Source: Collimonas sp. OK607 (GTDB taxonomy: Bacteria > Pseudomonadota > Gammaproteobacteria > Burkholderiales > Burkholderiaceae_D). Taken from it: a DNA stretch of 38,464 bases. The stretch covers positions 1 through 38,464 of the forward strand of contig NZ_FOKF01000042.1 in assembly GCF_900111995.1 (NCBI RefSeq). Reading direction: 5' to 3'. A model generated the notes under the pieces. The model did no database searches. It saw nothing but the letters and a program-made list of their open reading frames with translations, and was not told the origin of the DNA. Numbering within the stretch: position 1 is the first letter of the stretch; each line of letters opens with the position of its first letter. Position numbers and translations under genes: made by a program. Below are positions 9,033 to 17,989 of this stretch, piece by piece.

Positions 9033-9992
9033 ATGCTGATCGGCCTGTTATGCGCTTTGGGTGCCGGCCTGATGTGGGGACTGGTGTTCGTCGCGCCGCT
9101 GATGTTGCCCGACTACCCTGGCCTGATGCTGTCGTTCGGCCGTTATGTAGCGTTCGGCCTGATCGCACTGGTGCCGGCCGTGCTTGACCGCAAGCGCGTA
9201 ATTGCGCTGACCCGGGCCGACTGGCGCGCCGCCCTGAAACTCTCGCTGATCGGCAACCTGTTGTATTACGCCGCACTGGCGACCGCGATCCAACTCGCCG
9301 ATGCACCGCTGCCGACCATGCTGATCGGCACCTTGCCGGTAGTGATTTCGGTATTCTCCAACTGGTCGCCGGGACACGGGGCGGAAAGCGTCGCCTGGCG
9401 CCGCCTGGCGCCGTCGCTGGTGATTATCACGATCGGCATTCTATGTGTGAACAGCGCTGAGCTGACGCACATGCGGCTGGCGGGCAGCAACAATACGCGC
9501 TCGATTTCCGACTATGTCCTTGGCTGCCTGATTGCAGCAGCTGCGGTCGGCGCCTGGACCTGGTATCCGATTGTCAATGCCCGCTATCTGCGCGCCAATC
9601 CGCATATCAGTTCCTCCACCTGGGCTACCGCGCAAGGTTTGGCAACCTTGCCGCTGGCGCTGATAGGATTGTTCGGTTATGGCGCCTACCTGAAGCTGGC
9701 GGGCGGTTCCTATGACTTTCCGTTCGGCCCGCGGCCGCTGCAATTTATCGGCTTGATGCTAGTCATCGGCCTGTGCGCTTCCTGGATCGGCATCCTGCTC
9801 TGGAACAAGGCCAGCCAGCATTTGCCGACCGCGCTGCTGGCGCAGCTGATTGTGTTCGAAACCTTGTCGGCCCTGCTGTATGCCTTCATTTTCCGCGATG
9901 CGATGCCAGGCGCACTGGTCATGACCGGGGTAGCGCTGCTATGCCTGGGCATAGTTTTCGGTGTGCGCACCTTTCAGCATCAGATACCATAG
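9033..9992 (+). CDS. EamA/DMT superfamily transporter
   Basis: This 319-residue, very hydrophobic protein has about ten predicted membrane segments. It has the two-repeat EamA layout: first repeat about residues 1-140 with GLMWGLVFVAPLML and ADAPLPTMLIGTLPVV; second about 160-315 with SHIGILLWNKASQ-like helix SWIGILLWNKASQHLPTAL. Drug/metabolite transporters of this family export amino acids or other small metabolites. The preceding AraC regulator suggests inducible export of an unknown compound. The helix signature is visible, but substrate specificity cannot be read from the sequence. Confidence 0.88.
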   Translation: MLIGLLCALGAGLMWGLVFVAPLMLPDYPGLMLSFGRYVAFGLIALVPAVLDRKRVIALTRADWRAALKLSLIGNLLYYAALATAIQLADAPLPTMLIGTLPVVISVFSNWSPGHGAESVAWRRLAPSLVIITIGILCVNSAELTHMRLAGSNNTRSISDYVLGCLIAAAAVGAWTWYPIVNARYLRANPHISSSTWATAQGLATLPLALIGLFGYGAYLKLAGGSYDFPFGPRPLQFIGLMLVIGLCASWIGILLWNKASQHLPTALLAQLIVFETLSALLYAFIFRDAMPGALVMTGVALLCLGIVFGVRTFQHQIP

Positions 9993-10029
9993 GGGCTGTT
10001 TTCATTTTTGCAGCCAACTGCGCTATCTC

Positions 10030-10569
10030 GTGAAATCTGCTCGCTTTTTTATCTGCTCGTCAACTGTTTGCGCCCTGTTGGCGCTGGCGGCCTGCTCGCC
10101 CAAATTCAACTGGCGCGAAGTCCGTAGCAAAGACGCTCCTTACAGCGTATTGCTGCCCGCCAAACCGTCGACCTTTGCCCGTCCTATCGATCTCGACGGC
10201 GTACCGGTGACGATGACCATGACTGCCGCCAAGGTGGACGACACGGTATTCGCAGTCGGCAGCGCCACCTTGCCCGATGCCGCCAAGGCGCAAGCGGCAT
10301 TGATCGCGATGAAAACCGCGCTGGTGAAAAATATCAACGGCACCGTCAAGGCCGAGAAAACCACCGCAGCTGCCGGTAATACACAAGGCCTGTCAGCCAG
10401 TATCGACGTAGAAGCGGTCGGCGCCACGCCTGGCGGCAAACCGGAAGTCCTGTTCGGGCATTTCGTCAGCAAAGACAAGGAAATCTATCAAGTCATCGTG
10501 ATGGGACCGGAAAAAGGCGTTTCACGGGAAAATGCAGAGACTTTCATTTCTTCGTTCAAGCATAACTAG
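10030..10569 (+). CDS. Hypothetical lipoprotein
   Basis: I do not recognise a characterised family. With a GTG start at 10030 the protein is 179 residues and begins VKSARFFICSSTVCALLALAACS, a lipoprotein signal peptide with lipobox LAAC. An upstream frame from 9961 would put 23 unlikely residues in front and overlap the transporter gene. The mature part contains FNWREVRSKDAPYSVLLPAKPS and ends MGPEKGVSRENAETFISSFKHN. This layout is seen in small proteobacterial proteins of unknown function that look like a compact alpha/beta fold. It is probably anchored to the inner face of the outer membrane or to the inner membrane. Confidence 0.75.
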   Translation: MKSARFFICSSTVCALLALAACSPKFNWREVRSKDAPYSVLLPAKPSTFARPIDLDGVPVTMTMTAAKVDDTVFAVGSATLPDAAKAQAALIAMKTALVKNINGTVKAEKTTAAAGNTQGLSASIDVEAVGATPGGKPEVLFGHFVSKDKEIYQVIVMGPEKGVSRENAETFISSFKHN

Positions 10570-10700
10570 CATTGCCGGCATTGAAAATGCTGGATACCGT
10601 ACCCACACTGTAACCAGCGGTGACAGCTGTAGCAAGCCCCCTAACAAAGGGGTATTCTGTACAATGTCTTCTTTCATCAAAAACAATATTCTGAGGTTCT

Positions 10701-11045
10701 ATGTTAGTTACATTCAAATCCAAGGCATCGGCCGAAGTCACCATGTTCGAAAACGATGCAAAGCGCATCCTCGACCTGTTGCATAAAGACGTGAAAATCG
10801 GCGTGATCACCGCCGCAGAAGGCACTGCAGCGATTGCCCTGCTGGAAGCTGAAACATCGGAAAGCCGTGCCCACCCGATATCCGACACCGTGCAACACGA
10901 CATCGCCGCGCATCACAACGCAGCCGGCGACGACACAGGTCATGAGCCAGTGCAGACTGTCAACTTTGCCAACAAAATTTATCCCTTGCTGGAAATGCTG
11001 CGCGAAGCGCACAAGCACAATAACGACGTACTCTGGGGCGTTTGA
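10701..11045 (+). CDS. DUF1840 domain-containing protein
   Basis: This 114-residue cytoplasmic protein starts MLVTFKSKASAEVTMFENDAKRIL and ends with a conserved-looking helix VNFANKIYPLLEMLREAHKHNNDVLWGV, the DUF1840 pattern found across betaproteobacteria. Its function is not known. GAGG 6 bases upstream supports the start. The stop TGA overlaps the ATG of the next gene (TGATG), so translation of the hydrolase is probably coupled to it. Confidence 0.9.
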   Translation: MLVTFKSKASAEVTMFENDAKRILDLLHKDVKIGVITAAEGTAAIALLEAETSESRAHPISDTVQHDIAAHHNAAGDDTGHEPVQTVNFANKIYPLLEMLREAHKHNNDVLWGV

Positions 11046-11944
11046 TGACCTCCGGTCTTGAGCAGCAGCTTACGACCGAAGACGGCATTCCTCTCTCCGT
11101 TACCGACTGGCTGCCTGATCCCGGTGCCCCGGTGACAGGCAGTATCCTGTTGATGCACGGACTGGGCGAGCATGCCGGGCGTTATGCCCATGTAGTACGC
11201 TTTTTCAATCGCTGCGGCCTGCTGGTGCGCAGCTACGATCACCGCGGCCACGGCCGCTCCGGCGGTCCGCGCGGCGATGTGCCGGACCAAACCGCCTTGT
11301 TGCGCGATGCCAAGCTGGTGCTGGACGATCTCAGCCGCCAGCAGCAGCTGCGCTATCCTGAACTGGCAAACAGCGCCCCCTTGTTGTTCGGCCATAGCAT
11401 GGGCGGCTTGTTCGCCGCACGCTTTGCTGTGGCAGGAATGTCTCCCTTGCGCGGCCTGATTTTATCCTCGCCGGGGCTGGCCTTGCGCTTGAGCCGGGTC
11501 CAACTGGGCTTGCTCAAAATGATGTCGGTGCTTGCACCGGGCCTGGCGGTTCCCAACGGCCTTGATGTCAATCACCTGTCGCACGATCCGGCGGTTGCCC
11601 AAGCCTATGGCGACGATCCGCTGGTGCATAACAAGATCAGCGCGCGCTTGCTGAGCAGCATGCTGCTTGCAGGGAAATTCGCCCTGGACCAGGCGCACAC
11701 CCTGGCGATACCGACGCTGCTGGTGATTGCCGGCGACGACCGCATCATCGATCCCGACGGCAGCCGCCGCTTTTTTGCTGCTTTGCCACCCGCGATTGCC
11801 ACGCTGCGCGACTACGACGGCATGTATCACGAAATTTTCAATGAAATCGGCGCCGAGCGGGTTTTTGCGGATGTCCGCCGCTGGCTCGATGCTCTGCCCG
11901 CACAGCAGCCTCTGGCAACATCAACCGCTGCTTTGGTGAACTGA
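11045..11944 (+). CDS. Alpha/beta hydrolase (monoacylglycerol lipase-like, Hydrolase_4)
   Basis: This 299-residue serine hydrolase has LLMHGLGEHAGRY (oxyanion region), YDHRGHGRSGGPRG and the nucleophile elbow GHSMGG with Ser118. The probable acid is in AGDDRIIDPDGS and the catalytic His in YDGMYHEIFNE. These are typical of the monoglyceride lipase/lysophospholipase group (Hydrolase_4), which releases fatty acids from monoacyl lipids. No signal peptide is evident, so it is probably cytoplasmic. The ATG overlaps the DUF1840 stop codon. The true substrate is not determined by sequence. Confidence 0.9.
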   Translation: MTSGLEQQLTTEDGIPLSVTDWLPDPGAPVTGSILLMHGLGEHAGRYAHVVRFFNRCGLLVRSYDHRGHGRSGGPRGDVPDQTALLRDAKLVLDDLSRQQQLRYPELANSAPLLFGHSMGGLFAARFAVAGMSPLRGLILSSPGLALRLSRVQLGLLKMMSVLAPGLAVPNGLDVNHLSHDPAVAQAYGDDPLVHNKISARLLSSMLLAGKFALDQAHTLAIPTLLVIAGDDRIIDPDGSRRFFAALPPAIATLRDYDGMYHEIFNEIGAERVFADVRRWLDALPAQQPLATSTAALVN

Positions 11945-12152
11945 TATCGCTTCACCTCAATCGAAAAATTGCCCATTCGACATTTAATGCCATTGCCCGG
12001 CTAATCCGCTACGGCAAACAAATATTGCTGTCAGGCAATCTTAAAATTTCACCGAATTTCACCTTTGCCGCCACAATCGCTCCCCCAACTGTAGGTGAGC
12101 GACCATATCCCCGCTACAATCGCATTGTTACCATTCGCCTTGCTGCATCGTC

Positions 12153-12791
12153 ATGATTACCTTCGGCATAAATGATTTCGGCCTGTTCCTGATGGCTGTC
12201 TTGCTACTGAACGCTACTCCCGGCCCGGATACCGCTTATATTGTCGGCCGCAGCGTGGCGCAGGGACGCCGTGCCGGATTGCTGTCGGCGCTAGGAATCA
12301 CGGCCGGCTGCTGCATCCACGCCACCTTGTCGGCCTTTGGCCTGACGGCGCTGCTGGCGGCCTCCGCCACCGCATTCATGGCAGTCAAACTGGCGGGCGG
12401 CGCTTACCTGATTTATCTCGGCATCAAGATGTTGCTCAGCAAGAAAGCCAGCGTAGACGAAAAGATGACGCAACTTGACCTGCGTTCGCACAAGACCATT
12501 TTTGTGCAGGCCCTGATCACCAATGTCCTCAATCCCAAGGTGATCTTGTTTTTCCTGTCGTTCTTTCCACAGTTCGTGCGCCATGATTCGCCGCATAAGA
12601 TTGCTGCCTTCTTGTTGCTGGGCGCGGTGTTTTCTGTTGTCACGTTGTGCTGGAACAGCGGCACCGCCATGCTGGCCGGGACGCTGACACGCCATGCCAG
12701 CAACAATCCGCAGATCAAGCATTGGCTGGAGCGCACGGTTGGCGCCGCCTTTATTGCCTTGGGTATAAAACTGGCTTTGACCAAGAACTAA
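12153..12791 (+). CDS. LysE/RhtB family amino acid exporter
   Basis: This 212-residue membrane protein has the LysE-type six-helix pattern and the N-terminal family signature LLNATPGPDTAYIVGRSVAQGRRAGLLSALGI, followed by NVLNPKVILFFLSFFPQFV in the middle. Members export amino acids such as homoserine, threonine, lysine or arginine, or related compounds, by proton exchange. It stands alone on the plus strand, with a 208-base upstream gap holding no other gene. It ends about 41 bases before the rsmB start. The substrate is unknown. Confidence 0.93.
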   Translation: MITFGINDFGLFLMAVLLLNATPGPDTAYIVGRSVAQGRRAGLLSALGITAGCCIHATLSAFGLTALLAASATAFMAVKLAGGAYLIYLGIKMLLSKKASVDEKMTQLDLRSHKTIFVQALITNVLNPKVILFFLSFFPQFVRHDSPHKIAAFLLLGAVFSVVTLCWNSGTAMLAGTLTRHASNNPQIKHWLERTVGAAFIALGIKLALTKN

Positions 12792-12832
12792 TTTTCAATA
12801 ACCATCACCCGCAGAATCGACCTGAACCACTT

Positions 12833-14143
12833 GTGACTTATTCGACCCTAAAAAAAGACTCTCTCGCCTTTAGCCTGTTAGGCGCGGCCCAAGCCATTGC
12901 ATTGGTACGCGATGGCGCGGCGCTGCCGCAGGCGCTGACCCAGGTATTTGCGCAATCGGCCGCACCGGCGCCGACCCGCGGCGCCATCCAGGACATCGCT
13001 TATCGCACCATGCGTGGCATCGGCCGTGCTGAAACCTTGCTGGCCAACCTCGCGAGCCGGCCGCCGGAACCGACCTTGCTGCATTGCCTGCTGTGCGCCG
13101 CCTTGTGCCTGCTGGCCGATGTCGACGATCCCGCCTATGAAAATTTCACAGTGGTCGATCAAGCTGTCACTGCGGTCTCTTCGGATCCGCAGATGGCCCA
13201 CGCCAAAGGCATGGTGAATGCAGTGCTGCGACGTTTCCTGCGTGAACGCCAGGCGTTGATCGCAACTGCCATCAAAACACCGTTCGGCCTGTGGAACTAT
13301 CCGGTCTGGTGGATCGACCGCATGAAGGCCGCCTATCCGCAGCAATGGCAAGCCATCCTCACTGCCGGCAATATTGCACCGCCGCTGACCTTGCGCGTCA
13401 ACCGCCGTAAAACCTCGGTAGCGGCCTATCTGGAAACGTTAGCAGGCCACTCTATAACTGCCCGCCAAATCGGTCCTGATGCGATCCGCATGGACAGCGC
13501 AATGCCGGTGGCCCAGATTCCCGGTTTCGACGACGGCCTGGCGTCGGTGCAGGACGCCGCTGCGCAACTTGCAGCGCCATTGCTCGACCTGCAGGACGGC
13601 ATGCGGGTGCTGGACGCCTGCGCTGCGCCCGGCGGCAAGACCGGCCACATCCTGGAGTCCGCCGATGTCGAACTGACTGCGCTGGACAACAATCCTAAAC
13701 GCTTGCAACGCATCACCCAGAATCTGCAACGGCTGCAACTGCAAGCCAAACTACAACTGGGTGATGCCAGCCTCGGCAGCCAGGGCAACGACTGGTGGGA
13801 TGGCGTGCCCTTCGACCGGATCCTGGCCGATGTTCCGTGTACCGCCTCCGGTATCGTGCGCCGTCATCCCGATATACGCTGGTTGCGACGCAAGACCGAT
13901 ACCGAGCAACTTGCAACACTTTCGGCAAAGATTCTGGACAATCTTTGGCAGATGCTACGCCCGGATGGTAAATTGTTACTCGTAACCTGTTCCGTATGGC
14001 CACAAGAATCAGAGGCCCAGGCAGTCGCTTTTGCCGAACGGAACAATGCGCGCAGACTGCCCGCGCCCGGACAATTGCTGCCAACCGCCGATGGGGAACG
14101 TGATCATGACGGCTTGTTTTACGCGCTGTTCCAGAAATGCTGA
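12833..14143 (+). CDS. rsmB: 16S rRNA (cytosine(967)-C5)-methyltransferase RsmB
   Basis: RsmB methylates C967 of 16S rRNA. The 436-residue protein (E. coli RsmB is about 429) has an N-terminal NusB-like RNA-binding helical domain (about residues 10-140) and a C-terminal SAM-dependent domain. Motifs are DACAAPGGKTGHILE (SAM binding), LADVPCTASGIVRRHPDIRW (with the PC motif IV cysteine) and LLVTCSVWPQES (motif VI TCS with the catalytic cysteine). I chose the GTG at 12833 because the in-frame frame upstream would run back into lysE. It begins the row rsmB-DUF4390-sensor kinase-response regulator. Three 9-bp repeats follow its stop codon directly. Confidence 0.95.
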   Translation: MTYSTLKKDSLAFSLLGAAQAIALVRDGAALPQALTQVFAQSAAPAPTRGAIQDIAYRTMRGIGRAETLLANLASRPPEPTLLHCLLCAALCLLADVDDPAYENFTVVDQAVTAVSSDPQMAHAKGMVNAVLRRFLRERQALIATAIKTPFGLWNYPVWWIDRMKAAYPQQWQAILTAGNIAPPLTLRVNRRKTSVAAYLETLAGHSITARQIGPDAIRMDSAMPVAQIPGFDDGLASVQDAAAQLAAPLLDLQDGMRVLDACAAPGGKTGHILESADVELTALDNNPKRLQRITQNLQRLQLQAKLQLGDASLGSQGNDWWDGVPFDRILADVPCTASGIVRRHPDIRWLRRKTDTEQLATLSAKILDNLWQMLRPDGKLLLVTCSVWPQESEAQAVAFAERNNARRLPAPGQLLPTADGERDHDGLFYALFQKC

Positions 14144-14170
14144 CGCTCGTAGCGCTCGTAGCGCTCGTAG
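14144..14170 (+). repeat. Three perfect 9-bp tandem repeats directly after the rsmB stop
   Basis: CGCTCGTAG occurs three times head to tail at 14144-14152, 14153-14161 and 14162-14170, starting at the base after the rsmB TGA. The unit is nine bases and ends in TAG in the rsmB frame, so it gives three in-frame back-up stop codons. Confidence 0.95.
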
Positions 14171-14228
14171 TGTTATATCCGCAGTGCTGGCGCACTTCCG
14201 CAATAACTTTTTAACATAACTGAAACCA

Positions 14229-14807
14229 GTGACACGACCATTGCTTCAATTCATCAGATACTGGCTGCTGGCTCTGCTGCTGGCTTTGTCTTTTAGCCCT
14301 GCGTCCAGCTCTGCAGCAGATGGCGTTGAATTGATTCAGGCCCATATCGAAACTGGTGACGATGGTTACAAGTTGTCGGCAACATTTTCATTCGATCTCA
14401 ACCGCGGCCTGGAGGATGTGGTCAATCGCGGCGTCACGCTGTACTTCACGACCGATGTCGAACTGACGCGCCCCCGTTGGTACTGGTTCGACGAAAAAGC
14501 CATCACGGCAACCCAAACCATCCGCTTGCAATACAACGTCATCACGCGCCGTTACAACGTCGCTATCAATGGCAGCCTGCAACAGAGTTTTAACACGCTG
14601 GACGATGCCTTGTCGCTGATCCGCCGGCCAAGCCGCTGGCTGATCGCCGACAAGAGCGCTCTCAAGAGCGGCGAGGTGTACCGGGTCGCGGTACGCATGG
14701 GCCTCGACCTGGGATTGCTGTCCAAACCGTTTCAAGTCAACGCCCTCAACAATAGCGACTGGCGCTTTTCTTCCGATTGGAAGAGCTTCAACTACAGGGT
14801 GGAATAG
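14229..14807 (+). CDS. DUF4390 domain-containing exported protein
   Basis: This 192-residue protein, with a GTG start, has a signal peptide (membrane stretch YWLLALLLALSFSPASSSAADG, likely cleaved near residue 30) and a DUF4390 domain. The domain contains NRGVTLYFTTDVELTRPRWYWFDEK and RLQYNVITRRYNV and ends with SDWRFSSDWKSFNYRVE. The family is regularly found directly upstream of the NtrY-like kinase in betaproteobacteria. That suggests an envelope role linked to the kinase, perhaps as a periplasmic input, but this is inference. The stop codon is 2 bases before the GTG of the kinase gene. Confidence 0.9.
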   Translation: MTRPLLQFIRYWLLALLLALSFSPASSSAADGVELIQAHIETGDDGYKLSATFSFDLNRGLEDVVNRGVTLYFTTDVELTRPRWYWFDEKAITATQTIRLQYNVITRRYNVAINGSLQQSFNTLDDALSLIRRPSRWLIADKSALKSGEVYRVAVRMGLDLGLLSKPFQVNALNNSDWRFSSDWKSFNYRVE

Positions 14808-14809
14808 CC

Positions 14810-17110
14810 GTGTCGCGCGCGCTACGCTATTTGCTGGTTGTCGGCGGCGCCATCGTCAGCATCCTGCTATTCCTGCTTTCTTCAGCATCGGCCAATTCAG
14901 ATTTTTTCGATAAGCACTATTCATGGCTGCTAGGCATGAATGCGCTGGTGGCGGTAGCGCTGTTTTTGCTGGTCTGCCTGTTGCTCGGACGATTGTATAA
15001 ACGTTACAAGCGCGGCAAATTCGGTTCCCGGCTAACGGCCAAGCTGGTGTTCATGTTTGCGCTGATCGGGATCTTGCCGGGAGTCGTGATCTATCTGGTA
15101 TCTGTCCAGTTTGTATCGCGTTCGATCGAGTCCTGGTTTGACGTCCACGTTGAATCGGCATTGCAATCCGGCCTGAACCTGAGCCATGCCGCGCTTGAAT
15201 CGTCGCTTAGCGACCTTAGCTCCAGGGCACGCACGCTGGCGTCGGAATGGTCGGATCTCTCTAATTCGGCACAGGCAACCCAGCTGGGACGGCTCAACGA
15301 GCAGAACCTGGAAGCCTCGATCGTCACCGCCAATGGCCAGGTGATCGCCTCCGTCGGCGGCCACCTGGGAACCTTGGTACCCAATTTACCATCGCCCAAC
15401 ATGTTGCAGCAGGCTCGCTTGCCACGCGGGTTTTCCGCCATAGAAAGCGATCAGGACAACCCGGCCGGCGCCTCTGCCTCTCCCGCCGCCACAGGTAATG
15501 AGACCAACGACCTGCGCCTGCACGTGGTAGTGGAAATCCCGGCGCCGCTGAAAAGCTCCACCTTGCAAAACGAAACACATTTTTTGCAAATGATACAACC
15601 GGTGCCGACCTACCTCGCGACCAATGCCGAAGCACTCGGCTCTGCCTATAGCGAATATCAAGAACGCTCGCTGGGCCGTTCCGGCTTGCGCAAAATCTAT
15701 CTGGTGACGTTGACGCTGACCTTGCTGCTGGCGGTTTTCGGCGCCATCGCCAGCGCCTTCCTGATCGCAACCGACCTCGCCAAACCGTTGCTGCTGCTGG
15801 CAGAAGGCACCAAAGCCGTGGCCGAGGGCAATCTGTCGCCGCGCCCGATTGTCGCCACCTCGGACGAACTGGGCACCCTGACCCAATCCTTCAATCTGAT
15901 GACGCGTCAGTTGTACGATGCCCGCGCCACGGTTGAAAAAAATCGCAGTGAACTGGAAAACGCTAAAGCTTATCTGGAATCGGTATTGGCGAATATGTCG
16001 GCCGGCGTGATGGTGCTGGATGGCGATTTCCGCCTGGTTACCAGCAACCAGTCGGTAGCACGTATCCTGCAGTACGATTTTTCCCCGCATATCGGCCAGC
16101 CGCTCACCATCATCGACGGCCTGACGCATTTCGCGGAAGTCATCATCAACGCCTTCTCTGAACAGAATGCGCAATTCGCCACCGGCAAGATCGGCCCTGA
16201 GCTGCTGCACTGGCAACAGCAGATCGAAATCCCGCGCCGGGTCGACAGCGGCGCGAGCAACGATAGCGACGACATCACCTTGCTGGCCCGCGGCTCGCGC
16301 CTGCCGGTAGAGAACCGCACCGGCTATGTGGTGGTGTTCGACGATATTTCAGACGTCATCTCCGGCCAGCGTTCGATTGCCTGGGGCGAAGTGGCGCGCC
16401 GCCTGGCGCATGAAATCAAGAACCCGCTGACGCCGATCCAGCTCTCGGCCGAGCGCCTGCAGATGAAACTGGAAGATAAGCTGATGCCGCATGATTCGGC
16501 TATCTTGAAGAAAAGCACCGATACTATTGTCAACCAAGTGGCCGCCATGAAGCGCATGGTGGACGATTTCCGCGATTACGCCAAGACACCTCCAGCCGTC
16601 CTGAGCGAGCTCGATTTGAATGTGCTGGTGGCGGAAATCCTGCATCTCTATTTGGCCGGCGACGAACGCGATATGATTCACGCATCGCTGGCAGCGGATT
16701 TGCCCAAGATCATGGGCGACGCCACGCAACTGCGGCAGGTCATCCATAATCTTTTGCAAAATGCCCAGGATGCTGTCATGGATAGAAGCGGCGACCCGAC
16801 GCCGCCGCGAATCGACTTGGTCACCGAACGTGTCAGCTACCAGAGTTCGGACGGTTTATCGCGTACGGCGGTGCGGCTTTCGATTACCGATAACGGTTCC
16901 GGATTTTCGCCAAAAATCCTGGCCAGGGCGTTCGAACCGTACGTCACTTCCAAGCCGCGCGGCACCGGCCTGGGTTTGCCGATGGTGAAAAAAATCATCG
17001 ACGAGCACGGCGGACGCATCGATCTGCAGAACCGAAGCGATACAAAGGGCGCAAAAATCCTGATTTTGCTGTTAAAGTTAGCGTCGAGTCATGATTCGGC
17101 CATAATTTGA
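14810..17110 (+). CDS. NtrY-family membrane sensor histidine kinase
   Basis: This 766-residue kinase has three N-terminal membrane helices (about residues 5-24, 38-58 and 76-98), an extracytoplasmic region to about 285 and a fourth helix (about 290-315). These are followed by HAMP (LAKPLLLLAEGTKAVAEGNL), a PAS domain (about 390-510), HisKA with phospho-acceptor His534 in RRLAHEIKNPLTPIQLSAERL, and an HATPase domain with N, G1 and G2 boxes (VIHNLLQNAQDAV, ITDNGSGF, GTGLGLPMVKKI). This matches NtrY topology. The GTG at 14810 is preceded by AGGGTGG within the end of the DUF4390 gene. The partner is the response regulator at 17267. The stimulus is unknown; nitrogen status is assumed for true NtrY but is not shown here. 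Confidence 0.93.
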   Translation: MSRALRYLLVVGGAIVSILLFLLSSASANSDFFDKHYSWLLGMNALVAVALFLLVCLLLGRLYKRYKRGKFGSRLTAKLVFMFALIGILPGVVIYLVSVQFVSRSIESWFDVHVESALQSGLNLSHAALESSLSDLSSRARTLASEWSDLSNSAQATQLGRLNEQNLEASIVTANGQVIASVGGHLGTLVPNLPSPNMLQQARLPRGFSAIESDQDNPAGASASPAATGNETNDLRLHVVVEIPAPLKSSTLQNETHFLQMIQPVPTYLATNAEALGSAYSEYQERSLGRSGLRKIYLVTLTLTLLLAVFGAIASAFLIATDLAKPLLLLAEGTKAVAEGNLSPRPIVATSDELGTLTQSFNLMTRQLYDARATVEKNRSELENAKAYLESVLANMSAGVMVLDGDFRLVTSNQSVARILQYDFSPHIGQPLTIIDGLTHFAEVIINAFSEQNAQFATGKIGPELLHWQQQIEIPRRVDSGASNDSDDITLLARGSRLPVENRTGYVVVFDDISDVISGQRSIAWGEVARRLAHEIKNPLTPIQLSAERLQMKLEDKLMPHDSAILKKSTDTIVNQVAAMKRMVDDFRDYAKTPPAVLSELDLNVLVAEILHLYLAGDERDMIHASLAADLPKIMGDATQLRQVIHNLLQNAQDAVMDRSGDPTPPRIDLVTERVSYQSSDGLSRTAVRLSITDNGSGFSPKILARAFEPYVTSKPRGTGLGLPMVKKIIDEHGGRIDLQNRSDTKGAKILILLLKLASSHDSAII

Positions 17111-17148
17111 CGCAGAACATCTGCAAATTGGCAGTTGAGTGATATAGC

Positions 17149-17274
17149 ATGTATCCAATGTATCCGGACGCGGAAATAAAACAACGAGACATCAACAATT
17201 TAACTGGACTATCTGAATCGTCCACACAGTGGGATTTGATGCAACAGGAAATGGGAAGGCAACCGCATGGCTAA
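17149..17274 (+). CDS. Possible small ORF (41 aa) overlapping response regulator start
   Basis: An ATG at 17149 opens a frame of 41 codons (MYPMYPDAEIKQRDINNLTG... ending GRQPHG) whose TAA at 17272-17274 overlaps the first codons of the response regulator gene by 8 bases. It fills most of the 156-base gap between the kinase and regulator genes. The composition is polar, with no membrane segment, and a weak GAGTG lies upstream. It could be a leader ORF that couples translation to the regulator, or chance. No family is recognised. Confidence 0.3.
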   Translation: MYPMYPDAEIKQRDINNLTGLSESSTQWDLMQQEMGRQPHG

Positions 17275-17989
17275 CATCCTAGTCGTTGACGACGAAATGG
17301 GAATTCGGGAATTGCTCTCGGAGATTTTAGGTGACGAGGGGCATGTAGTAACCGCCGCGGAAAATGCACAACAGGCTCGCGAGTTTCGTCAGGGCGGCGT
17401 GCCCGATCTGGTGCTGCTCGATATCTGGATGCCTGACACCGACGGCGTTACACTCCTGAAGGAATGGCAGCGGGATGGCTTGCTAACCATGCCGGTCATC
17501 ATGATGTCCGGTCACGCCACTATCGACACCGCGGTAGAAGCGACCCGTATCGGCGCGCTGAATTTCCTGGAAAAACCGATCGCCTTGCAAAAACTGCTGA
17601 AAGCAGTTCAGCAGGGCTTGTCGCAAGGACCCAAGACTGCCCGGGCGCCAACCCTGTATCCGCAGCCGGTAACCGCCTCGAGTGAATTGAATGATGTGGT
17701 GGCGCCTGGCGGCGGTTTTAGCAATCCGGCATCGTCTGAAACAACGCACATCGCTGCCATGCCATCGGTTGCGGTCGCATCCGAAAGTTTGTTTTCGTCG
17801 TCATTCGGCCTGCCCCTGCGCGAGGCACGCGATGCTTTCGAGCGCGCCTACTTTGAATATCACCTGATCCGCGAAAGCGGCAGCATGACCAGGGTGGCGG
17901 AAAAAACCGGGCTGGAACGCACCCATCTGTACCGCAAACTGAAACAGCTCGGCGTTGACCCGGGAAAGTTGTCGAAAAAAGGCGGATAG
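17267..17989 (+). CDS. NtrX-like response regulator lacking the sigma-54 ATPase domain
   Basis: This 240-residue regulator has an N-terminal receiver domain (residues 3-120) with acidic pair Asp8/Asp9, phospho-acceptor Asp52 in LVLLDIWMPD and Lys103 in NFLEKPIALQKLL, which is close to NtrX receivers. A long Pro/Ser/Thr-rich linker follows (about 125-175). The C-terminal Fis-type HTH (about 195-235) is SMTRVAEKTGLERTHLYRKLKQLGVD. The AAA+ sigma-54 interaction domain of canonical NtrX (about 230 residues) is absent, so the layout resembles RegA/PrrA-type regulators and it probably acts on sigma-70 promoters. GGGAAGG upstream gives a good ribosome site. Cognate kinase: the gene at 14810. Confidence 0.92.
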   Translation: MANILVVDDEMGIRELLSEILGDEGHVVTAAENAQQAREFRQGGVPDLVLLDIWMPDTDGVTLLKEWQRDGLLTMPVIMMSGHATIDTAVEATRIGALNFLEKPIALQKLLKAVQQGLSQGPKTARAPTLYPQPVTASSELNDVVAPGGGFSNPASSETTHIAAMPSVAVASESLFSSSFGLPLREARDAFERAYFEYHLIRESGSMTRVAEKTGLERTHLYRKLKQLGVDPGKLSKKGG

